DNA of 5,173 nucleotides from an uncultured Prevotella sp. (GTDB taxonomy: Bacteria > Bacteroidota > Bacteroidia > Bacteroidales > Bacteroidaceae). The stretch spans positions 1 to 5,173 of the forward strand of contig CALCUV010000263.1 in assembly GCA_937906765.1 (NCBI GenBank), read 5' to 3'. Positions within the stretch are counted from its first letter, which is position 1. Every line of letters begins with the position of its first letter. The notes beneath the pieces are model-generated. The model was not told the origin of the DNA and did no database searches. It saw nothing but the letters and a program-made list of their open reading frames with translations. The translations under genes and the position numbers were made by a program. Shown here piece after piece: positions 1-4,826 of the stretch.

Positions 1-327
1 ATCTACAACCTCCTCCTCACCGTATCGGAAGCCACACTCGGCACTACGGCACAAATACCCACCATCGACGGAAAGGCAAACATCAACATTAAGGCGGGAA
101 CACAACCCGGCACCGTGCTCCGTCTTCGTGGCAAGGGACTTCCTGCCGTTAAGGGTTATGGATATGGCAAGGGCGACCTTATCGTAAACATCAGCGTCTA
201 TATTCCCGAAACATTGAGCAAGGACGAAAAGAAGGCGTTTGAAAGCATGAAAGACAACGACAATCTCAAGGCGTCTCCCTCATCCAAGCGCAAGATTTTC
301 GAGAATTTCAGAGGATACTTTAGTTAA
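1..327 (+). CDS. dnaJ: Molecular chaperone DnaJ (Hsp40), C-terminal part; 5' end outside window
   Basis: Frame 1 is open from the first base to a TAA at 325-327, giving 108 visible residues; the start lies upstream of the window. The fragment matches the second C-terminal substrate-binding domain of DnaJ: a run like [20 protein letters not shown], then [19 protein letters not shown], then [20 protein letters not shown], followed by a short charged tail that may be involved in dimerisation. In the family, DnaJ delivers unfolded clients to DnaK and stimulates its ATPase in the cytoplasm. The J domain and zinc fingers would be upstream, so this fragment alone cannot fully separate DnaJ from the related CbpA; the GKGLP...GYGKGDL region and tail favour DnaJ. 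A GTG at 115 is internal and not a start. The stop codon is already part of a 7-bp repeat array. Confidence 0.9.
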   Translation: MYNLLLTVSEATLGTTAQIPTIDGKANINIKAGTQPGTVLRLRGKGLPAVKGYGYGKGDLIVNISVYIPETLSKDEKKAFESMKDNDNLKASPSSKRKIFENFRGYFS

Positions 328-401
328 AGGAGAAATAAGAAAGGAAAAAGGAGAAAGTGCTGGCGCATGGAAATTCTCCCCTATCCTCTCTCCATACTCC
401 T
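326..401. repeat. Heptamer-stem hairpin A1 with degenerate conserved loop
   Basis: From 326 the sequence has a strict 7-bp period on a purine-rich unit, consensus AAAGGAG (326-332, 333-339, 340-346, 347-353). After the loop, 374-401 has four 7-bp units of consensus TTCTCCT, the reverse complement phase of the same heptamer. Bases 328-355 can pair with 374-401 with about 20 of 28 positions complementary. The loop (358-373) carries GCTGGCGCATGG, which looks like the loop of hairpin B with its middle removed. The left array begins inside the dnaJ stop codon. It could act as a transcript 3'-end structure, but there is no clean T-tract, so a terminator role is only inferred. Confidence 0.7.
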
Positions 402-450
402 AAAAAGAGAAATGGCTGGTGCATTATTTTCCGCACGGTCTTTCTCATTT
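401..450. repeat. Hairpin A2 with conserved loop GCTGGTGCA...CCGCACGGTC
   Basis: A core at 415-440 begins GCTGGTGCA and ends CCGCACGGTC, with an A/T-rich 7-nt centre. It aligns with the core at 1793-1821, which begins GCTGGCGCA and ends CCGCATGGTC, 3 nt longer in the middle. The flanks are a short purine run (about 403-412) and TTTCTCATTT (441-450); six contiguous positions (GAGAAA/TTTCTC) pair, so the stem is weak. The 3' flank has the same TTTCTCATTT text as the distal array at 482-509. Function unknown. Confidence 0.65.
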
Positions 451-481
451 GGCTTTAGTCCCTTCGAACGCCGACCTTCGG

Positions 482-509
482 TTCTCCTTTCTCATTTCTC
501 CTTTTCTTT
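482..509. repeat. Distal 7-bp array, inverted partner of the array at the dnaJ stop
   Basis: Units of TTCTCCT/TTCTCAT (482-488, 489-495, 496-502) plus a partial unit run up to 509, the base before the folC ATG. Bases 485-504 are complementary to 326-345 at 19 of 20 positions, with the single mismatch at 337. A transcript running from dnaJ into folC could therefore close a roughly 180-nt loop that pairs the dnaJ stop region with the folC initiation region. The short segment 451-481 between hairpin A2 and this array holds only a small CCGA-CCT-TCGG hairpin (471-481). No promoter could be picked out in the spacer. Confidence 0.75.
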
Positions 510-1742
510 ATGACTTACCAAGAAACCATAAATTACCTTTACGCAGCTGCCCCATTGTTTCAAAACATTGGGGCAGGCGCGTATAAAGAGGGTTTGTCAA
601 CCACAAAAGCGCTTGACGCCTATTTTGATCATCCCCATCGTAAGTTTAAAACGATACATGTAGGTGGCACCAACGGGAAGGGTTCTACCTCCCACTCTCT
701 TGCCGCCGTACTCCAATCGGCGGGTTATAAGGTGGGACTTTTCACATCGCCCCACCTGGTTGATTTCCGTGAGCGCATCCGCGTGAATGGCGAGATGATG
801 GAAGAGGAATATGTGGTGGACTTTGTAGAAAACCATCGCCACTTCTTCGAACCCCTCTACCCCTCTTTCTTTGAACTCACCACAGCACTGGCATTCAAGT
901 ATTTTGCCGACCACGAAGTGGACATTGCCGTAATTGAAGTTGGACTCGGAGGGCGTTTGGATTGCACAAACATCATCCGCCCCCTACTCTCCGTTATCAC
1001 CAATATCAGCTTTGACCACACGCAATTCCTCGGTTCAACGCTAAAGGAAATTGCTACGGAGAAGGCAGGAATAATCAAGAACTCCACACCCATCGTCGTT
1101 GGCGAACATGGAGCAGAGAGCGACCCTGTATTTATTGAGGTGGCGAAACGTGAAGATGCTCCTCTTTACTTTGCGGAAGATCATTTTGAAAATGTGCAAG
1201 GCATTGACTTCCAACTCAAAGGTGATTGCCAAGAAAAGAACTTGCGCACCATTTGCACGGCGCTCAACATCCTTCAAGAGCAATTAAGCATCTCTGCCGA
1301 ACACATCCGTGAAGGACTTGCTCACGTGTGCGACCTCACCCACCTTATGGGGCGTTGGCAAACCCTCTCTACCTCTCCCCTCACCATTTGCGACACGGGG
1401 CATAATATAGGCGGATGGCAATACCTCGCACCGCGTCTGCAAAAATTTATCGATGAGGGAAAACGCTTGCACATCATTTTCGGCATGGTGAACGACAAAG
1501 ACATCACCCACGTGGTTGCCCTTCTCCCTAAGCAAGCGCACTACTATTTTACGCAAGCATCGGTCAATCGTGCGCTCCCAGCTGAAAAATTATTGGAAAT
1601 CGCAACAAATTTTAACTTAAAAGGTAGTACCTTTGCCTCAGTTAAAGAAGCACACCAAGCCGCTCGCAATAATGCCTCGCCCGAAGATGTTATCTTTATT
1701 GGCGGAAGCACGTTTGTAGTTGCCGACCTCTTAACCCCTTAA
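510..1742 (+). CDS. folC: Folylpolyglutamate synthase / dihydrofolate synthase
   Basis: This 410-residue protein has the full FolC signature, a Mur-ligase-type ATP-dependent ligase that joins glutamate to dihydropteroate and/or folates in the cytoplasm. Visible motifs are the P-loop GGTNGKGS (52-59), the substrate loop SPHL (80-83), EVGLGGRLDCTN (143-154), ITNISFDH (163-170), EKAGIIK (184-190, with the lysine usually carbamylated in the family), DTGHN (295-299) opening the C-terminal domain, FGMVNDKD (324-331) and the terminal IGGSTFVVADLL. Length is normal for the family. The ATG at 510 is chosen because the N-terminal helix and P-loop follow at the expected spacing; there is no Shine-Dalgarno, only a pyrimidine-rich repeat directly before it. 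The last residues, LLTP-stop, are encoded by the start of an 8-bp repeat array. Whether both activities are present cannot be read from sequence alone. Confidence 0.95.
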   Translation: MTYQETINYLYAAAPLFQNIGAGAYKEGLSTTKALDAYFDHPHRKFKTIHVGGTNGKGSTSHSLAAVLQSAGYKVGLFTSPHLVDFRERIRVNGEMMEEEYVVDFVENHRHFFEPLYPSFFELTTALAFKYFADHEVDIAVIEVGLGGRLDCTNIIRPLLSVITNISFDHTQFLGSTLKEIATEKAGIIKNSTPIVVGEHGAESDPVFIEVAKREDAPLYFAEDHFENVQGIDFQLKGDCQEKNLRTICTALNILQEQLSISAEHIREGLAHVCDLTHLMGRWQTLSTSPLTICDTGHNIGGWQYLAPRLQKFIDEGKRLHIIFGMVNDKDITHVVALLPKQAHYYFTQASVNRALPAEKLLEIATNFNLKGSTFASVKEAHQAARNNASPEDVIFIGGSTFVVADLLTP

Positions 1743-1749
1743 CCTCAAA
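1726..1749. repeat. Octamer repeat (3 units) overlapping the folC stop codon
   Basis: Three 8-bp units, ACCTCTTA (1726-1733), ACCCCTTA (1734-1741) and ACCTCAAA (1742-1749), share the AACCTCAN pattern of the long array ahead of the porin gene, in the same orientation. The first two units encode the FolC C-terminus and the TAA lies at 1740-1742, so the array has replaced or extended the end of the gene without breaking its conserved part. Confidence 0.65.
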
Positions 1750-1751
1750 AC

Positions 1752-1841
1752 GGTGAAAGGTGAAAGGTGAACGATGAACGTTTAACGAAGAAGCTGGCGC
1801 AGTGCTTTACTCCGCATGGTCGTTAAACGATCAACGTTCAA
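1752..1841. repeat. Heptamer-stem hairpin B with intact conserved loop
   Basis: The left arm is five 7-bp units (GGTGAAA twice, GGTGAAC, GATGAAC, GTTTAAC; 1752-1786). The right arm is three 7-bp units (CGTTAAA, CGATCAA, CGTTCAA; 1821-1841). CGTTTAACGA (1779-1788) pairs perfectly with TCGTTAAACG (1820-1829), and the pairing continues outward for about 10 more bases with two mismatches. The loop holds the core GCTGGCGCA...CCGCATGGTC (1793-1821; its last two bases overlap the 3' arm). The stem sequence is unrelated to the A-element stems, yet the loop is conserved. Function unknown; no T-tract follows, so it is not a standard terminator. Confidence 0.75.
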
Positions 1842-1870
1842 CGAGCGCTTGTTCAGGGATTGCGCGGATG

Positions 1871-1892
1871 GACTTCAGAACCTCAGAACCTT
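1871..1892. repeat. Short octamer repeat (about 2.75 units)
   Basis: GACTTCAG, AACCTCAG and a partial AACCTT follow each other with an 8-bp period. They are the same unit and orientation as the main array at 1927-1990, from which they are separated by 34 bases of non-repeat, A/T-rich sequence that may hold the porin promoter. Confidence 0.6.
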
Positions 1893-1893
1893 A

Positions 1894-1902
1894 TATATTT
1901 TG
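1894..1902 (+). promoter_or_regulatory. Possible -7 box for the porin gene
   Basis: TATATTTT (1894-1901) matches the Bacteroidetes -7 consensus TAnnTTTG at 7 of 8 positions, and a TTTG lies one base further on. No convincing -33 TTTG was found 19-21 bp upstream, so the call is weak. If correct, transcription would begin near 1908 and the octamer array would lie in an untranslated leader of about 88 nt. Confidence 0.25.
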
Positions 1903-1926
1903 TTCTTCTGTCTTCAACCCCCTCAA

Positions 1927-1990
1927 AACCTCTGAACTTCAGAACCTCAGAACTTCAGAACCTCAGAACCTCTTAACCTCAAAACCTCAC
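1927..1990. repeat. Octamer tandem array AACCTCAG x8 upstream of the porin gene
   Basis: Eight uninterrupted 8-bp units run from 1927 to 1990. The first four bases are nearly invariant (AACC or AACT) and the tails are CTG, CAG, CTT, CAA or CAC. The array stops 5 bases before the porin ATG. Such an array can gain or lose units by slippage; because it lies in the likely leader of an outer-membrane protein gene, unit number could affect expression. That effect is inferred, not shown. Confidence 0.8.
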
Positions 1991-1995
1991 ATTAT

Positions 1996-3108
1996 ATGAA
2001 ATCAATCCTCACCCTTGCGCTTTGCGCAACCACGTCATTGGCAACATTCGCCGAAACGCTCCACCCCGGAGAAAAGGAAGGTACAACCTTTAGTCTCGCC
2101 ACTCAGAAGGCACCTGAGGCCATCAAGAAAGCCGACCCCACAATTTCCGTTGGCGGATTTATCACGGGTAAGTATAGCATCACCGACAAGGCTAACGTCA
2201 CCGATAATGGCGGTTTTGATATGCGCTACCTCCGTATTTATGGTTCAGGTTATGTCTATAAAGATTTCTTCTACCGCTTCCAGGGCGAAGTGAGCGGTGC
2301 TCCTGGTGTAGACAAGGGTGCGCGCCTTCTTGACGCCTTTGTAGAATGGCAAAAATACGACGCCTTTCGCGTAAAAGTGGGACAATTCAAGCGTAGTTTC
2401 GGTTTTGAAAATCCCATGTCGCCCCTCGCCATCGGTCATGGCGCTTACTCACAAGCAACCCTCAAGTTCCTCATGAACGACCGTTGTGGAGAGCACAGCA
2501 GTGGCGGTCGTGACCTCGGTGCACAAATTCAGGGTGACCTCTTCAAGGTAGGTGGCGAAAAGGGACACTACCTTTTCCATTACCAACTCGGAGTCTTCAA
2601 CGGTCAAGGCATTAACCACAAAGACAAAGATAAAGACAAGGACTACATCGCAGGACTTTGGCTTCGCCCCTTAAAGAAACTCGAAGTAGGCGGTTTCCTT
2701 TGGAACGGCACTTACACCAACGAGGCTAACACAAAAGACCAAATTGACCGCAAGCGCATGGGCTTCGGTGTGAAATATGAAGACAAGTGGACCGTTCGTG
2801 CGGAATACATGTATAGTTACGGAGGCGCCATCAACAATGCCAGCGCGCCCAAACACAGCGAAGGTTGGTATGCAACCGTAGGTGTGCCCGTTGCAAAGAA
2901 TTTCAAGGTATATGGTAAGTGGGACTGCTACCGCCATGACACACGTTCATGGAACACACTCAAGACCGACTGGTGCATGTCTGCCAACTACAACCTCGGC
3001 AAGAACCTCATGATGCAACTCAACTACACTTACACCGTTGACCGCAACCCCTCGCCTGCCGACAACCACTTCAACACCGTAGATTTCCAAATCTCTGCAC
3101 GCTTCTAA
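1996..3108 (+). CDS. Outer-membrane porin of the Porin_O_P (OprO/OprP-like) type
   Basis: The 370-residue product starts with a signal peptide (MK, a hydrophobic stretch, then ATFA with likely cleavage after Ala19). The mature part is rich in alternating aromatic/polar beta strands and ends in Phe (FQISARF), the usual C-terminus for outer-membrane barrel assembly. The stretch around 124-158 (VKVGQFKRSFGFENPMSPLA, then SQATLKF) and GRDLGAQIQGDL (171-182) with FNGQGIN (201-207) resemble the phosphate-selective porin O/P family. Substrate cannot be read from sequence; phosphate is only the family name. A (KD)4 run at 209-216 probably forms a highly charged loop. ATG 1996 is chosen because the signal peptide starts there. 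There is no Shine-Dalgarno; an 8-bp repeat array abuts the start. The gene is probably transcribed alone, with a terminator directly downstream. Confidence 0.85.
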   Translation: MKSILTLALCATTSLATFAETLHPGEKEGTTFSLATQKAPEAIKKADPTISVGGFITGKYSITDKANVTDNGGFDMRYLRIYGSGYVYKDFFYRFQGEVSGAPGVDKGARLLDAFVEWQKYDAFRVKVGQFKRSFGFENPMSPLAIGHGAYSQATLKFLMNDRCGEHSSGGRDLGAQIQGDLFKVGGEKGHYLFHYQLGVFNGQGINHKDKDKDKDYIAGLWLRPLKKLEVGGFLWNGTYTNEANTKDQIDRKRMGFGVKYEDKWTVRAEYMYSYGGAINNASAPKHSEGWYATVGVPVAKNFKVYGKWDCYRHDTRSWNTLKTDWCMSANYNLGKNLMMQLNYTYTVDRNPSPADNHFNTVDFQISARF

Positions 3109-3132
3109 GTCTATTAATATAAATGATGACAT

Positions 3133-3173
3133 CCCCTCCGAAAATCACATTTGGTTTTCAGAGGGGCTTTTTT
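3133..3173 (+). terminator. Rho-independent terminator of the porin gene
   Basis: CCCCTCCGAAAATC (3133-3146) pairs with GGTTTTCAGAGGGG (3153-3166), with one C/A mismatch and a 6-nt loop. C and then six T (3168-3173) follow. It lies 24 bases after the porin stop. Confidence 0.92.
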
Positions 3174-3262
3174 ATTGCTCCTCCGCATAAACCTTTTTGA
3201 CAGCAGCACATAAGAACAAAACCTCTGTACACCTGCATACGTCTGAATGACGAATGTACCTT

Positions 3263-3334
3263 TTGGTGTCTGGTAAAATTTTTATTATTGTCTGGTAAAA
3301 TTTATCGCTTATATTGGTGTCCGGTAAACTTTTT
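3263..3334. repeat. Three imperfect direct repeats of GTCYGGTAAAATTTT
   Basis: TTGGTGTCTGGTAAAATTTT starts at 3263, TTGTCTGGTAAAATTTATC at 3288, and TTGGTGTCCGGTAAACTTTT at 3314. The GGTAAA cores start at 3272, 3293 and 3323, spaced 21 and 30 bp. The text recalls ends of some Bacteroidales insertion sequences, but that is memory of style only; no transposase and no inverted counterpart lie in the window. They could equally be protein-binding iterons. Confidence 0.6.
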
Positions 3335-3357
3335 GAGAAGTAACGGCCTGAACCAAG

Positions 3358-3566
3358 GGTCGCTGACCAATGGGAGGCAAAGGCCAATAAGCATCCAGCC
3401 TAGGGCAACGCCCTGGGCGGTGGACGTGTGGGGGTGCGCTCTGAAAGAGCAAAAGCCTTTATGTCTATTTGTTTATAATTGCTTTTGCCCATTCTGGGCG
3501 CGAGCCTTGACTACAACAACACCCAGGGCGTTGCCCTGGACTAATGGATTTATCCCCTTTCAGGGG
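3358..3566. repeat. GC-rich nested palindrome made of triloop hairpins
   Basis: Hairpins are symmetric about an axis near 3469. AGGGC-AAC-GCCCT (3402-3414) mirrors CCAGGGC-GTT-GCCCTGG (3523-3539), GCTCT-GAA-AGAGC (3438-3450) mirrors GCCCA-TTC-TGGGC (3487-3499), and a central stem GCAAAAGC/GCTTTTGC (3449-3456, 3481-3488) encloses an A/T-rich loop. Extra triloop hairpins flank it: GGTC-GCT-GACC (3358-3368) and CCCCT-TTC-AGGGG (3554-3566). The segment 3436-3456 pairs with 3481-3501 at 17 of 21 positions. The long open frame through it (3288-3608) is explained by the hairpins, which read RATPW and RALPW. It looks like an intergenic palindromic repeat or structured RNA. The rest of 3109-3790 outside the listed sites shows no gene. 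Confidence 0.75.
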
Positions 3567-3703
3567 AAATCTGCTAACTGGGGGTGGGACACTGTTCGAA
3601 TAGCTTAATATTATGAGAGTTAGAGGTGTTTACTGGATAGCAATAGTTTAAATTATGCTCTTTTGTTCTTATGTCAAAAGAAATAGTAAACGTCAAGCAA
3701 TGT

Positions 3704-3749
3704 AACTGATGCTTTTGCAAAGTTACACGCATCAGTTTATAGAAACAAA
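3704..3749 (-). promoter_or_regulatory. - strand Bacteroidetes-type promoter embedded in a 9-bp inverted repeat
   Basis: On the - strand, TTTG (3749-3746) is followed after 20 bases by TAACTTTG (3725-3718), an exact match to the TTTG/TAnnTTTG promoter pattern with normal spacing. The -7 box sits in the 16-nt centre of a perfect inverted repeat, AACTGATGC (3704-3712) and GCATCAGTT (3729-3737), which could be an operator or an early transcript hairpin. The transcript would start near 3710 and run toward lower coordinates through the right 13-bp repeat and the nested palindrome. No protein gene follows, so the product may be an RNA, or the promoter may be a remnant of a lost gene. Confidence 0.5.
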
Positions 3750-3750
3750 C

Positions 3751-3781
3751 AGACGCCATCTATTCTTCATAGATGACGTCT
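3751..3781 (-). terminator. Intrinsic terminator of the fur-nuclease unit
   Basis: AGACGCCATCTA (3751-3762) and TAGATGACGTCT (3770-3781) form a 12-bp stem with a 7-nt loop. The one imperfect position is a G/U wobble in the - strand transcript and an A/C mismatch on the + strand, favouring - strand function. On the - strand it is followed by a T-rich GTTTGTTTCT. It lies 9 bases after the nuclease stop. Its T-tract overlaps the -33 box of the next - strand promoter. Confidence 0.8.
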
Positions 3782-3790
3782 ATTCTGGAT

Positions 3791-4798
3791 TTATTTCCAC
3801 TTCTTTAGCGCGAACGTGCTTTCAAGGCGTTCTTCAAGGTGGTCGTCAATATTTACGAAGAAATCTATTCCCGTGAGTTCCTCAATGGCATCCACGGAGG
3901 TGGCAGTTTCTTCCATCTTTTGCTTGGCGTTGGAGTTGGCATAGTAGAAACCAATGGCTTTTTCCTCACCCTTACGCATGGAGAGTACAACCTTGAAGAA
4001 CCCTTCGGGCACTGTTATCTTCAGGTTATTCCCAATCGTCTTGTGCTTGGTGCCTTTATAGACGGGACCGCACACAATGTAAACACTACCTTCGCGTTTT
4101 GCCCAACGGCGACACGCACTTTCCAAAGTTTCCCAACCTCCGGCGTTCAACGTATGCGTTTGCGGACAGATGTTGCTCATGTAGAAACAATCGTTCATCG
4201 CTTTCGAGTCCCACTTCATGTCTGCCGCAGGAACCATGTGCCCTCTGTCGTAACCCGAACGGGTGTAATCCGCATGCTCCACCTGATGATTGGAAGGGAG
4301 CAAGGGGTCGGGTTCAAAATCATCGGCACGGGGCAAACTGCCATTGGCTTCCTCCGCTGTAAGTTCCCATGCCACCCAGTTGGGATTGTTGTGCTCACGA
4401 TTGAATGAGAGTGTGAATCCGGTATGCTCTACAATGCGCTCAGGCGTACGCTTCATGCGCCCAGGAAGTTCCAGTTTGCGCCCTGACGTTTTCGTAGCGG
4501 ATTTAGATTCTGCCGCCTGCTGCTTCAGTTGTTTCTCAAGTTTCTTCTTGGCACGCTTTGCTTTTTTAGAGGCTTTCTTAGTGGCGTCTTCAACGTCGTC
4601 ATAAATGTCTTCAACAAACTCGGTGGCATCCTCAATATAATCAGCCGCGTCATCGGTCAAGTCTTCCGCGGCGTCCGCAATGTCTTCCGCCTGCTCGACG
4701 GTGTCTTCCCAGTGGTCTTCTATCGTGTTGTTCTTCGTGTTACACCCTATCCACGTAAGCGCAAATACGAGGGTGAAGGCAAAATGTGAAATTCTCAT
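3791..4798 (-). CDS. Lipoprotein DNA/RNA non-specific endonuclease (NUC1/Endonuclease_NS family)
   Basis: The 335-residue product begins with a lipoprotein signal ending WIGC, with Cys19 as the likely lipidated residue, so it is probably anchored in an envelope membrane. Residues 27-72 are very acidic with an approximate 11-residue period, followed by a Lys-rich stretch (74-93), suggesting an extended helical spacer. The catalytic domain (about 110-335) carries YDRGHM (183-188) with the general-base His187. MSNICPQ (207-213) and then N218 and E226 follow at the spacing of the Mg-binding Asn and the partner Glu in Serratia-type nucleases. GPVY is at 244-247. The family hydrolyses DNA and RNA with a metal ion. 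ATG 4798 gives an intact signal peptide; the upstream leader is A-rich with no Shine-Dalgarno. The gene follows fur by 28 bp and is probably co-transcribed, though a weak TAATTTTC (4829-4822) could be an internal promoter. Nutrient scavenging or extracellular DNA turnover is a reasonable guess for its role. Confidence 0.88.
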   Translation of the reverse strand: MRISHFAFTLVFALTWIGCNTKNNTIEDHWEDTVEQAEDIADAAEDLTDDAADYIEDATEFVEDIYDDVEDATKKASKKAKRAKKKLEKQLKQQAAESKSATKTSGRKLELPGRMKRTPERIVEHTGFTLSFNREHNNPNWVAWELTAEEANGSLPRADDFEPDPLLPSNHQVEHADYTRSGYDRGHMVPAADMKWDSKAMNDCFYMSNICPQTHTLNAGGWETLESACRRWAKREGSVYIVCGPVYKGTKHKTIGNNLKITVPEGFFKVVLSMRKGEEKAIGFYYANSNAKQKMEETATSVDAIEELTGIDFFVNIDDHLEERLESTFALKKWK

Positions 4799-4826
4799 TA
4801 TTTATGTAGTTTTGTGAGTGCGAAAA

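Larger units (their letters stand above)
3209..3673. repeat. Perfect 13-bp inverted repeat bounding a 465-bp gene-free segment
   Basis: CATAAGAACAAAA at 3209-3221 is the exact reverse complement of 3661-3673. The similarity extends outward: the right copy read on the - strand is TTTTGACATAAG, and the left side reads TTTTGACA followed by 8 extra bases (GCAGCACA) and TAAG. The enclosed sequence has three direct repeats and a nested palindrome but no credible protein gene. It may be the outline of a MITE-like or decayed insertion element; no target duplication was identified, so mobility is unproven. Confidence 0.5.

Noticed and set aside
328..509. CRISPR array in the dnaJ-folC spacer
   Set aside because: Repeat units are 7 bp, contiguous and without unique spacers, and no cas genes are present.
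1620..1634. AAAGGT-AGT-ACCTTT hairpin inside folC
   Set aside because: Short, within a conserved reading frame, with no partner sequence or T-tract; no reason to see a regulatory site.
1802..1999. 65-codon + strand open frame between folC and the porin
   Set aside because: It runs through the hairpin B loop and the octamer array, its product is a repeat translation (SEPQNLLTSKP type), and it overlaps the porin start.
3177..3192. CTCCGCAT near the porin terminator, as a fourth copy of the loop motif
   Set aside because: Only 8 bases match, the GCTGGYGCA half is missing and there are no heptamer arms; chance is enough.
3288..3608. 106-codon + strand open frame in the convergent interval
   Set aside because: It is explained by the palindromic repeat: the mirrored hairpins read RATPW and RALPW, there is no recognisable domain, and the frame starts inside a direct repeat.
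3839..4408. 189-codon + strand open frame opposite the nuclease gene
   Set aside because: It is antisense to the nuclease catalytic domain, whose motifs DRGHM, N218 and GPVY are intact on the other strand; no domain or start signal supports it.
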